Both the position numbers and the translations under genes were made by a program. A stretch of DNA of 64,000 nucleotides from UBA4733 sp036734945 (lineage in GTDB: Bacteria; Chloroflexota; UBA4733). Under the pieces are notes generated by a model. That model was not told the origin of the DNA, did no database searches, and was given only the letters and a program-made list of their open reading frames with translations. Positions within the stretch are counted from its first letter, which is position 1, and each line of letters opens with the position of its first letter. Below are positions 8,329 through 16,695 of the stretch, piece after piece. The stretch covers positions 1-64,000 of the forward strand of contig DAIMXP010000024.1 in NCBI GenBank assembly GCA_036734945.1. Reading direction: 5' to 3'.

Positions 8329-9336
8329 GTGACGCCCGCATCGATGCAAGATGGCATGGGAGGGGAGAGGATATCCCTCGCCCCTATCTATTCGCTCTTT
8401 GGCCTGCGTGTGCGCAGTGACGTTCCCTTACCGGCCGCTCTTTGCGCGGTCGACGAGAGCCGAGTAGACGTCGTCTTTCAACGTCGGCAACCGCCTGTCT
8501 ACCCTGAACCGGACGGGCCCGTCTTCGCTTCTGTTCCTTGTCCGATCCATGGGGAAGATTTGCGCCTCAATCGTGGTCCGGGCGGCGCCTGGATCTGGCA
8601 GCGCGCAGTCGGCACCTTCCACGTCACGCCCGACTTGCACGTGGTAGAGGTCTACCCCGACGATGGAGCCGATGAGCGGGCGATCGGGTTGGGACTGACC
8701 GGGCCTGTGATCCTCTTTATTCTGCAAGTGCGCGGGACTCCGATCCTCCACGCCGGGGCCGTGGTAACGTCAGCGGGAGCGGTTGCCTTTCTTGGACGGA
8801 AGGGCCAAGGGAAATCCACAATGACCAGCGCGTTCGTTCGGCGAGGGGCGCCGCTGTTGACAGATGATGCCCTGCCGCTACAGGTGTATGGTGGCCAACT
8901 TTGTGGAACGCCGGGTCCCCCCTATATGAAGGTCTGGCGCCAGACGGCGCTACACGCACTGGATATATCGGACGAGTTGGCCAATCTGTTCGACAACACT
9001 GAGAAAAAGTTCCTGGGACTGGAGGGCCGCTACTCCTTCACCCAGGAGCCACTCCCTCTGCGTAGCATTTATCTGCTGGCACGGTACGACCCCAGGAAAG
9101 AAAATCGTTCGGACATCACAATACGTGGCCTAAGTCCACGGGATTGCCTCTCGGCTTTGCTAGCATTTACCTCAATGCAATCATTCCTCTTGCCCGTTGA
9201 AGTGGCGCGCTTCCTGCCGTTGTACGCGCGTCTTAGCGCACAGGTGCCGCTGCGCGTCCTCACCTATCCATCCGGCTTTGAGTATCAAGAGGCGGTGCAT
9301 GCGCAAGTCCTGGCGGACTTGGAAGTCGGAAACTAA
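8329..9336 (+). CDS. HprK-related kinase of the lasso cluster
   Basis: About 335 residues. The C-terminal half carries the kinase core: PILHAGAVV, then VAFLGRKGQGKSTMTSAF (Walker A GRKGQGKS) and PLLTDDALPL. The N-terminal part (LFGLRVRSDVPLPAAL and beyond) resembles the accessory domain of HprK-related proteins of RiPP loci. In paeninodin-type systems such kinases phosphorylate the C-terminal Ser of the precursor, and the precursor at 11338-11493 ends in Ser-Gly-Ser-Ser. The GTG at 8329 follows a GGGGG run; an in-frame ATG at 8344 is an alternative start. The last four bases overlap the convergent exporter gene. Confidence 0.82.
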   Translation: MTPASMQDGMGGERISLAPIYSLFGLRVRSDVPLPAALCAVDESRVDVVFQRRQPPVYPEPDGPVFASVPCPIHGEDLRLNRGPGGAWIWQRAVGTFHVTPDLHVVEVYPDDGADERAIGLGLTGPVILFILQVRGTPILHAGAVVTSAGAVAFLGRKGQGKSTMTSAFVRRGAPLLTDDALPLQVYGGQLCGTPGPPYMKVWRQTALHALDISDELANLFDNTEKKFLGLEGRYSFTQEPLPLRSIYLLARYDPRKENRSDITIRGLSPRDCLSALLAFTSMQSFLLPVEVARFLPLYARLSAQVPLRVLTYPSGFEYQEAVHAQVLADLEVGN

Positions 9337-11159
9337 GGAATCGTAGACGTCTGCGAATGAGCCATCTGGCGTGCCCACGAACGGGCATACAGGCCGTCGC
9401 CGGCCACGAGTTCGTCATGGCTCCCCGACTGGATGACCTGTCCATCCTGCATCACATGTATGATGTCCGCGTACTTCGCAGTGGTGAAGCGGTGCGTGAT
9501 GATGAGGACGGTCCGCCCCCGAACGAGATCGCGAAATCGCTCGAGCCAGTCGGCCTCGGCCCAGGAATCCATGAAGCTCGTTGGTTCATCGAGGATAATT
9601 ATCGGCGCCTGACGCAAAAACGCCCGGGCCAAGGCAATGCGCTGCCACTCGCCACCGCTAAGGTCGATACCATCACCAAATGCCGTACCCAGCGTCGTGT
9701 CATAGCCATTGGGAAGGCGGGCGATAAGTTCGTGTGCTCCCGCTGCAAGTGCGGCGGCCACAATCTCGGCCATAGTAGGCGCCGACGCGAGGTCGCCCAC
9801 TGCGATGTTTTGACCGGCTGTTGCGTAGTACGTCAGGGGGAACTGGAATAGGACGCTGATCCGACGCCGAAGTTCGGTGAGCGACAGCTCGCGAAGGTCG
9901 AGTCCATCGAGCTGGACGCATCCCGCAGCGGGATCATAAAAACGACAGAGCAGCTTAATCAGGGTGCTCTTACCCGCGCCATTTGCACCAACGATCGCGG
10001 TGATTCGTCTGGCAGGGATTTCAAGGCTGAAATCCCGGAGTGCCGCACGCGTGCTGCCCGGGTAGTGGAAGGTGACATGGCGGAAATGAATACCCTGCAT
10101 CAGGTCTGCCGGGAGTGGCACCGGTTTGGCCGGATCGAAGATGCGTGGTTGCAAAGCCAGGAACTCAAAGAGATTTCCGAGAAAGAAGCTGTTCCCGTAA
10201 ATCTCTCCGACATTTGCGAGCAGTGAGCGCAGGAGTCCTTGGCCCTGATTGAAAGCTTGATAGAACAGCGCGAGATCACCCAAGGTCGCGGCACCCGCGA
10301 TAGCCGCTCGGATCATGTAGATCATGGTCAACCCAGACACAGCGAGCGCCACTGCGCTCGCCACGAGTCGCGCTAGATTCTGATCTCTCGAAAGGCTCAG
10401 ACGCTCGCCACGCAGGCGTCGCCGCAGCGACTGAAACGCCGAAGAGTAGTAACCGCCAAGGTCGAACAGGCGAAGCTCAGCCGCTGCATTGCTATTAGAG
10501 AGAATCGTGTCATCGTACTCAGCCAGGCGACGATCGGACGTGGTTCGTTCCCACCACGCATGATACCGGCGATTGAAGCGCAGGAGAACGACGAAAGCAG
10601 GTACTGTGCCTACGACAAGTGCCAACGGCAACCAGACGCCATAGGGTAACAGCACGACAGCCATGGCCAGGAAGGTGATGCCATTTCGGGACAGAGCGCC
10701 AATACTCTCGAGAAGCGCCAGGGGGCGAGTCTTCGCCTCCCTACTGGCTCGATGGAGGCGGTCATAGTAATCGGCTGACTCGTAGAATGCGACATCCACT
10801 TGCATCGATTTAGCATGGATCAACCCACTGACGTAGTCCTGAACGACCTCGGAAAGAGCTGTTCGGAGCCAGTCGCTGCCTCCCTGTAGCAACGTCGTTA
10901 CCACGAGCGCGGCGGCGATCGCCGCCGCGACAATCAGTACCGGAACTAAACTCTCCCTGCTACCTCCAGCCACCTTCGCTGCTACCAGGTGATTGACCAG
11001 CAGCCGACTGAGGTAGACTGGAACCGCCGGAAGGATCCCCTGGATCAAAACGAGAGTTGCCCACAGTACCGTCCAGGATGGGGCTGCGTTCCAGATGAGG
11101 CGCAGCGCCTGCCGCAAATAGGACAGCCGGCCGGCGGCGTCCGTTATCTTCGCATGCAT
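9333..11159 (-). CDS. ABC transporter, fused permease/ATPase (lasso exporter D)
   Basis: A 608-residue type I exporter half-transporter. Six membrane segments lie in about residues 25-300. The ATPase follows: Walker A GANGAGKST (391-399), signature LSGGEWQ (500-506), Walker B IIILDE (520-525) and a switch His in ITHRF. It has no N-terminal C39 peptidase domain, which fits a lasso system where B2 removes the leader. It is the last gene of the minus-strand unit after the precursor, so it probably exports and gives self-protection against the mature peptide. The hairpin at 11284-11326 lies between precursor and exporter. Confidence 0.92.
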   Translation of the reverse strand: MHAKITDAAGRLSYLRQALRLIWNAAPSWTVLWATLVLIQGILPAVPVYLSRLLVNHLVAAKVAGGSRESLVPVLIVAAAIAAALVVTTLLQGGSDWLRTALSEVVQDYVSGLIHAKSMQVDVAFYESADYYDRLHRASREAKTRPLALLESIGALSRNGITFLAMAVVLLPYGVWLPLALVVGTVPAFVVLLRFNRRYHAWWERTTSDRRLAEYDDTILSNSNAAAELRLFDLGGYYSSAFQSLRRRLRGERLSLSRDQNLARLVASAVALAVSGLTMIYMIRAAIAGAATLGDLALFYQAFNQGQGLLRSLLANVGEIYGNSFFLGNLFEFLALQPRIFDPAKPVPLPADLMQGIHFRHVTFHYPGSTRAALRDFSLEIPARRITAIVGANGAGKSTLIKLLCRFYDPAAGCVQLDGLDLRELSLTELRRRISVLFQFPLTYYATAGQNIAVGDLASAPTMAEIVAAALAAGAHELIARLPNGYDTTLGTAFGDGIDLSGGEWQRIALARAFLRQAPIIILDEPTSFMDSWAEADWLERFRDLVRGRTVLIITHRFTTAKYADIIHVMQDGQVIQSGSHDELVAGDGLYARSWARQMAHSQTSTIP

Positions 11160-11283
11160 GCGCGTTGGTCTACTGCCTACTTCACGTTCTCATCGCTGAT
11201 GCAGAACACGGTCTGTCTCGGGCAGCCACCTCCTCAGGCAACTCCAGATCCTCGATTCTACGGTATAGGGGCAACAGGGAATG

Positions 11284-11326
11284 GGCAGTACAGGACAGTT
11301 GGTGAAGCCGGCTGTCCGGTACTGCC
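11284..11326 (-). promoter_or_regulatory. stem-loop between lasso precursor and exporter genes
   Basis: Arms GGCAGTACAGGACAG (11284-11298) and CTGTCCGGTACTGCC (11312-11326) pair over 8 + 6 bp with one internal mismatch and a 13-base loop. It begins 11 bases past the precursor stop on the minus strand. No T-run follows, so it is more likely a processing or attenuation structure that keeps precursor transcripts more abundant than exporter transcripts, as in many RiPP operons. Confidence 0.7.
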
Positions 11327-11337
11327 GCCGCAAGCCT

Positions 11338-11493
11338 TTAACTTGAGCCGCTGCAGATGATTGCTTGGCCCTGGAACAGAAAACCGTCCGATGATCCGTA
11401 CGTCTTGTTGCACCCTAGGGTGATCTCTTCGAGAGTACCGTATACAACCAGTTTTGGAGCGGCCCAGACCTTCTTGGCAGGCACTTCCGTCAT
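11338..11493 (-). CDS. lasso peptide precursor (A)
   Basis: A 51-residue peptide. The leader has W10-x2-P13-x-L15-x3-G19-x5-T25, which matches the lasso leader pattern Y(-17), P(-14), L(-12), G(-8), T(-2) if the core starts at Gly27, with Trp in place of Tyr. That core would be 25 residues, GCNKTYGSSDGF continuing to a SGSS end, with its only acidic residue at position 10. Starting the core one residue later gives Cys1 and Asp9, a standard nine-residue ring. Two Cys (28 and 47) could form a disulfide. The ATG at 11493 is preceded by GGAAGGGGA. A longer frame opens at 11592 but has no such site. Confidence 0.82.
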   Translation of the reverse strand: MTEVPAKKVWAAPKLVVYGTLEEITLGCNKTYGSSDGFLFQGQAIICSGSS

Positions 11494-11500
11494 GACGATA

Positions 11501-11509
11501 TCCCCTTCC
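11501..11509 (-). promoter_or_regulatory. ribosome-binding site that sets the precursor start
   Basis: On the minus strand GGAAGGGGA ends seven bases before the ATG at 11493. It decides in favour of the 51-residue precursor over the 84-residue reading. Confidence 0.7.
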
Positions 11510-11662
11510 ATCTTAGCGCGTCGAACTGCGTGCATTACCGTGAACCGTTCTGTGAATTCACCATCCAGCGTCCGTGGCACAGCCATGCCCATGCATCACC
11601 TCACTTGTGGGAGTGTAGCGGCAACAGGTGACAGTAGCATGAACATATGACGCGACCAGACG

Positions 11663-13585
11663 CTATTGCGAACGCAGACCTGTTTTCTCCAGCCAGAGCG
11701 CCAGCATCACCGCCCGATAGACCGTGACTACATCTGCCACCGCCGGTGATGCTGCCGACACGCAGCGATCATAGGCAGCTCGCAGAACAGACACGTCCAC
11801 ATACGGCTCGATGGCATATGGCTCGCGGTGCACAATTCGCTCAAGTGTCTCTGCGTTGCAATCGAGGAACCGTCGAATGAAGTTCGGACTTAAATTTGCC
11901 TTGTGCCGTCTCCATTGCACTTCTTGGGGGAGAATGCCGGCCATCGCACGCCGCATGATCACCCGAGTCCAACCAGCATGCAGTTTTTGCTCAGGGGGCA
12001 AGGCCAGGCAGAATTCCATTAACCGCCGGTCAAAGAAGGGATAGCGCGCTTCCAGTGAAAACGCCGCCGCTGACTTGTCGGCGAGTTCCAACGTATAGGG
12101 AATAAGCGCGGAGGCTAAACCGCGGCGGTGGACCTCGCGCTCTGTGCGTGCCGGTGTGCGCTCGGGCAGCGATTGGCTTCGCAGGCGCTCCATAAGTCCA
12201 ATCCGGCGAGCGAACTCTGAGCGAATTGCCGCCTCGCCGCCCCAACCCACTTGTTGCTGGTGGCGGAACAGGTTTCGCACCCGGAAAGCACTCTCCGGAA
12301 TCAGTGGCCGGATGCCAAATTCCCAGACGGTTCGACGGCAAGTGTAGGAACCGGAGGTGACCGCCAGCGCGACGGCTTCCCGCATAAGGCGCCGCCATCT
12401 ACCGGAACCGGCGAGTTCAGCGAAGTAGCCCAGCCCATGGGATACTGTCGTGTCACCATCGATGCCGTCGAGGAAGACACGACAATGCTGTTGCTGCGCG
12501 GCGGCATACAGCGCCCAGTGCAGGTACAGATTCGGGGCGACGAACGCTTCGTCCGTATGCCCCAGGATCGTTCCGAGGTCCATAAGGGGATTGAGCTGAT
12601 CGGCATGGACGTAGTGCGCCTTGAATACGCCGGAGGCAAGCACGGCTTCGATGTACTGCCGTTCATCGATCATTCGCAGTTCACGTTCAGACAGACTTGG
12701 GAAAATGGCTGATAATGTGTGGAGGGGAGGTGAACCCCGCGCTCGAAGGATTGGACCTGCCGTACAGGCGATCGACGATGAATCAAGCCCGCCACTCAAC
12801 GTTGAACTGACCTCGAAAGCGCTACGTAAGCGGCAGCGAACAGCCTCGGAGAAAATCTCGCGGAACTGCTCCGCGTACTCTTGATCGGAACGGCGGCGCA
12901 CCCGTCGTGACGGGTCCGGCGCCCAATACCGTTGCAGCCGCAGTTCCGTTTCACCGACGACCATGAGGTGGGCGGCAGGCAAGCGAAAGACATCGCGGTA
13001 AAAGGTGGCGGCACGGTCCTCAAAATTGGAGACGAGGTACTCTGCTATCCGCAGTTCATTCAACTGCCGCGGCGCGTCCGCAAGGCAGAACAGTGCTTTG
13101 ATCTCGGTGGCGAATACAAGGGTCTGCCCAGAACAGTAGTAGTACAGACACTTGACACCGATCGGATCGCGCCCTAAGACGAGCTTGCGGTGACGGCCGT
13201 CCCAGATCGCAAACGCAAAATCGCCCAAGAAATGTGTTGGGCACTCCTCACCCCAACGCTCGTAGGCACGAAGGATGAGCGCGCCATCGGCAATCTCTGT
13301 TGGCGGCGAGCTACCGAGACCAAGGGTCGCGATGAGGTCCTCCCGATTATCGAGGCGCGCGTCGGCGGTCAGTACGAGAGTACCGGCGGCACCGGTGAGT
13401 GGTAACCGCTCCTGAAGCGACTCGGGAGTGGTCCAAAGCATCCGGTGCGCCAGACCGACCGCGCCGTGGTGCCAGGTACCTGATCCGTCGGGACCGCGAT
13501 GGGCAAGCACGTCCACCATCCGCTGGAGATCAGCGGGAGCCACCGGCCGGCCGTCGCGATAATAGATTCCCATAATCGCACTCAT
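11663..13585 (-). CDS. asparagine synthetase-like lasso macrocyclase (C)
   Basis: A 640-residue protein with an N-terminal glutaminase-like domain (LAHRGPDGSGTW, ARLDNRED) and a C-terminal synthetase domain with the PP-loop SGGLDSSS (264-271). The N-terminus reads MSAIMGIYY where AsnB enzymes have Met-Cys-Gly-Ile, so the glutaminase Cys is absent. Lasso cyclases likewise do not need glutamine hydrolysis; they adenylate an Asp/Glu side chain and let the peptide N-terminus attack it. It lies 170 bp upstream of the precursor start and overlaps the nucleotidyltransferase stop by 4 bp. Role as lasso cyclase is inferred from context. Confidence 0.9.
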   Translation of the reverse strand: MSAIMGIYYRDGRPVAPADLQRMVDVLAHRGPDGSGTWHHGAVGLAHRMLWTTPESLQERLPLTGAAGTLVLTADARLDNREDLIATLGLGSSPPTEIADGALILRAYERWGEECPTHFLGDFAFAIWDGRHRKLVLGRDPIGVKCLYYYCSGQTLVFATEIKALFCLADAPRQLNELRIAEYLVSNFEDRAATFYRDVFRLPAAHLMVVGETELRLQRYWAPDPSRRVRRRSDQEYAEQFREIFSEAVRCRLRSAFEVSSTLSGGLDSSSIACTAGPILRARGSPPLHTLSAIFPSLSERELRMIDERQYIEAVLASGVFKAHYVHADQLNPLMDLGTILGHTDEAFVAPNLYLHWALYAAAQQQHCRVFLDGIDGDTTVSHGLGYFAELAGSGRWRRLMREAVALAVTSGSYTCRRTVWEFGIRPLIPESAFRVRNLFRHQQQVGWGGEAAIRSEFARRIGLMERLRSQSLPERTPARTEREVHRRGLASALIPYTLELADKSAAAFSLEARYPFFDRRLMEFCLALPPEQKLHAGWTRVIMRRAMAGILPQEVQWRRHKANLSPNFIRRFLDCNAETLERIVHREPYAIEPYVDVSVLRAAYDRCVSAASPAVADVVTVYRAVMLALWLEKTGLRSQ

Positions 13586-14892
13586 TGCTTGGACTCCGAG
13601 CGATTCCCGCTCCTCTGACGCGTTGCGCCTGCATCCCTGGCAAAAAAGGCAGTGCTCAGCTTTCGCATGGCCGCATGACCGATATCTGTGACGTGTTGGA
13701 CGTAAGCGCCACGTAAGTTCCTGGCGGCTAACTCCGGTGCGTACACGCGCATGGCTGTCGGGGGTGGGAAAAGGCGTTCGCAGAGGAGCCTCACCGTGGT
13801 CGCCGGGTTGTCCACGACGAGGTACTTCACGAGGGCCCGCCGTTCATCCGTCACTGGATCAAGAATCACCTGCGGATTGAGGACGCGTTCTAGTGCCTGG
13901 AGGACGCATCGGGGCGGACGCAGTTCCGTAATGACGCGCTGCGGCACGGGCGCGGACAGTAAATTCTGCGCAAGAGCGAGAGCGAGGAATGTGGCGGCTT
14001 TTGCCCGCGCCCGGTGTGCAAGATCGATGGTTGCCTCCCAATCAGCGACCGTCATGGTCCGACCCACCGCCGCGACGTCGGCGAGCCAGATCAGCCGACC
14101 CAGGGCGTGGCCTTCTGTGGCAGCATGCGCGGCGAGGTAGACCATCTGGGCGGTTGGCGTCAGAATACGTGCCTCGCGCGTCGGCGCCCCAGCCAATAAG
14201 ACAACACGAGCTCGAACAGTACAGTCCTCGAGTGCGGCCGGGGTCAGCCGGTTCCGGCGCTCCAACCGGCTGGCTAGATCCCAGTGCAATTCGACCGGCT
14301 GGCGGCCTCGCTGCGGATCAGCATAGCGAAAATGGTAGCCGCGTTCGCTGTTGAAGTCGTCATTGTAGTACAGGGGCACTTGCCGATACTGCAGCTCGGC
14401 CATAATGGCGAGCATGGCGTCCAGGCGGTCACGTGTCGTCAGCAGATCAATGTCGCCCATCGGGCGAAGAGTCGGATCAGGATACGCTGTGGCCGCAAGC
14501 GCCGCACCCTTGAGCACAATGGGACTCAGTCCATGAGCCGCGGCCAGGTCAAGCAACTCCCCGAGCTGTCGCGCAATAGCGAAGTGCGCGAAGCGCATGG
14601 CATGGTGATAACGGTCCAGCTCCCGACGCACCTCCTCCGGCAAGCCTTCCCAGCGGGGACTGGCTCGCAGTCGGCGATGCAGTAGCCCGGTCACTCCGTG
14701 CACATAACTGAGATCGAGCACGGTTTCCCACTGCAGCGGCTCGTCAAGCAGCCGGCCTAGCAGCGGCTCAGTCTCCTCGGCCGGCGCTAAACTAGCGGTG
14801 AGCAGAAGGACCGCGCACTCCGGCCTGACCAGGTACTTTTGGCACAGGAGACCGGAAATGCTGTCGGGCGCACGATGGATCATGTCGTCCAT
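13582..14892 (-). CDS. nucleotidyltransferase family protein of the lasso cluster
   Basis: A 436-residue paralogue of the genes at 4979 and 51108. Diagnostic segment: SPIVLKGAALAATAYPDPTL, then RPMGDIDLL with the G-D-x-D metal site. It overlaps the cyclase start by 4 bp and so is translationally coupled to it. Homologues in lasso clusters carrying HprK-like kinases are associated with further modification of the phosphorylated C-terminus, so a two-step tail modification is likely here. It is about 65 residues longer than the 4979 copy, partly from a C-terminal extension rich in basic residues. Confidence 0.84.
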   Translation of the reverse strand: MDDMIHRAPDSISGLLCQKYLVRPECAVLLLTASLAPAEETEPLLGRLLDEPLQWETVLDLSYVHGVTGLLHRRLRASPRWEGLPEEVRRELDRYHHAMRFAHFAIARQLGELLDLAAAHGLSPIVLKGAALAATAYPDPTLRPMGDIDLLTTRDRLDAMLAIMAELQYRQVPLYYNDDFNSERGYHFRYADPQRGRQPVELHWDLASRLERRNRLTPAALEDCTVRARVVLLAGAPTREARILTPTAQMVYLAAHAATEGHALGRLIWLADVAAVGRTMTVADWEATIDLAHRARAKAATFLALALAQNLLSAPVPQRVITELRPPRCVLQALERVLNPQVILDPVTDERRALVKYLVVDNPATTVRLLCERLFPPPTAMRVYAPELAARNLRGAYVQHVTDIGHAAMRKLSTAFFARDAGATRQRSGNRSESKQ

Positions 14893-15063
14893 ATGTGCCG
14901 TTGGGGATTCTCCATCAGTCGCCGCCCTCCACCTGCCAGAAGTCGCATAGCTGATGCCGGATCACCGCCATGATGGCACAGCACTTCTGTTTCCTTCCTA
15001 GCGCTCGGGCACTGGGCCACGCTGGGCCGCCCGAAACGCTTGCACGCCGACCAAGGCAACGAG

Positions 15064-16248
15064 CTATCTTGTGACAATATGATCCCCAGCGCGAAGCAGG
15101 GCGGCGATACGCGCGACGTACTGGTCAAGCGTCATAAGGCACTCAATGAGGCGGCGACCGCGAGCGCCGAGTTCCATCGCCTGATCTGGATGGGCCATCA
15201 GTTGCTCAATTGCCTGTCGCAGGAGGCCACTGTCGCCAGGCGGGACGTAGAGGCCAGTTTGATCGGCGCTGGCGCCGCACTCGTTCTCGAAGTCGGGAAA
15301 TCCGGATGGCGGTCTGCCGACGACTGGCAGGGGTAGACCAGTCTCTCCCCGCACGACATCTCGCTGTCCCCGCGTCTGCGTCACCACTATAGCCTTCCCC
15401 ATGGCCATCGCTTCCAGGATCGTGGTGATTCCCGCCTGGAAGTCCACCTCCTTCAGCGGTACGACGACGAAACGGGACTGCGCGTAGAGGCGGCGCAAAT
15501 CCTCGTAGTTCAGAGCTGTCACCCGAACGTTCGGCGGCAATGCGATCTGATTGGCTTCATTCTCGCGTTTCGACCAATGGCTGGCCGCGGCGATGACGAC
15601 GTCCAGCGGTAGGTCCCGCACCGCAGCGATGAGGGTGCGGTAGTCACGGAACTCCAGTCCTGCACTGCAGATCGGGCCTGCCGGCGCCGCTGCCGCCGGC
15701 CGCCAGAAGCGTTCATCTACTGCATAGGGGAGCAATACGACCCGCTCCGCCGGCACACCCTGCTGCCCAATGAGCAGCCGGCGCTGCAACGACGAGTGGC
15801 AGATGATGCTGTCAATATGGGAGTGGACCTTCAGGTACCGAAAGAAAAGTTGTTTCCAGCTCGTCGAAGGGAGGTGGCCAATCATGACATGGCGGCGCCG
15901 CACCCGGAAGACTTTGAACAACAAAGCCAGCCAGAGGCCGATATTCTCGGCGTCGGTAAAGACCACGTCGAACTCCCGCCGACGCATGAACGCCAGTGCC
16001 GCCTGAGCAGCGGGCACGCCGAGTAACCGGGCGACGATGCGGCTGATCGGATGTTGCGAGACTACACTTCGGAAGAGGATCTGGCCATTGGTCGCCTTTG
16101 CTAACTCAAGGTAATCTTTTCTCGGGAAGCGATCCTCGGCGATGCGCGAAACGAGATCTGGATCGGGCGAGGCCGAAATGACAAGAAGAATCCGGGCGCC
16201 GGATTCGCGTCCCTGCCGCCCATCATCATGCGCACCATCGCCTGCCAT
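15064..16248 (-). CDS. glycosyltransferase (GT4-like, GT-B fold)
   Basis: About 394 residues. The N-terminal domain starts ILLVISASPDPDLVSRIAED; the C-terminal domain has FVVVPLKEVDFQAGITTILE with AMAMGKAIVVTQTRGQ, the E-x7-E-like donor-binding region of GT4 enzymes, and a final TGLYVPPGD. The ATG at 16248 follows GGAG and overlaps the upstream stop region; a GTG at 16287 would extend it into the preceding gene. A close paralogue lies at 49501-50622, again beside PqqD and nucleotidyltransferase genes. It may glycosylate the lasso product or belong to polysaccharide assembly. Confidence 0.86.
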   Translation of the reverse strand: MAGDGAHDDGRQGRESGARILLVISASPDPDLVSRIAEDRFPRKDYLELAKATNGQILFRSVVSQHPISRIVARLLGVPAAQAALAFMRRREFDVVFTDAENIGLWLALLFKVFRVRRRHVMIGHLPSTSWKQLFFRYLKVHSHIDSIICHSSLQRRLLIGQQGVPAERVVLLPYAVDERFWRPAAAAPAGPICSAGLEFRDYRTLIAAVRDLPLDVVIAAASHWSKRENEANQIALPPNVRVTALNYEDLRRLYAQSRFVVVPLKEVDFQAGITTILEAMAMGKAIVVTQTRGQRDVVRGETGLPLPVVGRPPSGFPDFENECGASADQTGLYVPPGDSGLLRQAIEQLMAHPDQAMELGARGRRLIECLMTLDQYVARIAALLRAGDHIVTR

Positions 16249-16252
16249 TGCG

Positions 16253-16507
16253 CTACTCCGGCCCTTCGAATATGGGGAGCACGTCACGATGCGCGAACTC
16301 CTCGTTCACTGCCTGGAGCAAGTGCGCGTTATCGGCGTCGAAACCGTACTGTGCCGCCTGCGTGCTGATGATATAGGAGAGTGCCGGCGCGGGCAGCCGA
16401 AACTCCGGCTCGGACTCGGTATCCTCGTCATGATCGACACGTTGCTGAATGTAAATGTCGACGATCATCTCGGCAATCGTGCGGATCACCGCGTCCTGGT
16501 TCTTCAT
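16253..16507 (-). CDS. small acidic hypothetical protein at head of lasso operon
   Basis: An 84-residue protein beginning MKNQDAVIRTIAEMIVDIYI, rich in Asp/Glu in the middle (DHDEDTESEPE). I recognise no domain. The ATG at 16507 is preceded by AAGGAA at six bases; the longer frame to 16609 has no ribosome-binding site. Its stop lies 5 bp before the start of the glycosyltransferase, so it is probably the first gene of the minus-strand lasso operon. It lacks the leader motif of a lasso precursor. Confidence 0.6.
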   Translation of the reverse strand: MKNQDAVIRTIAEMIVDIYIQQRVDHDEDTESEPEFRLPAPALSYIISTQAAQYGFDADNAHLLQAVNEEFAHRDVLPIFEGPE

Positions 16508-16695
16508 GAATGATTCCTTGCTCACACCTCGTGCCACGGCCGCGCGAACTCTCCCTATTGCGGTGATCGACGAGCCGACGGATAAAGCATAGCGCGTAAG
16601 AGCGGCCATGCCATGCTGTAAGGCCGGTGGGAGTCTGTTCGCAGACCGGCCACCGCAAGGCCAATAAGCGCACTAACCGCCATGCCGACTGCGCG

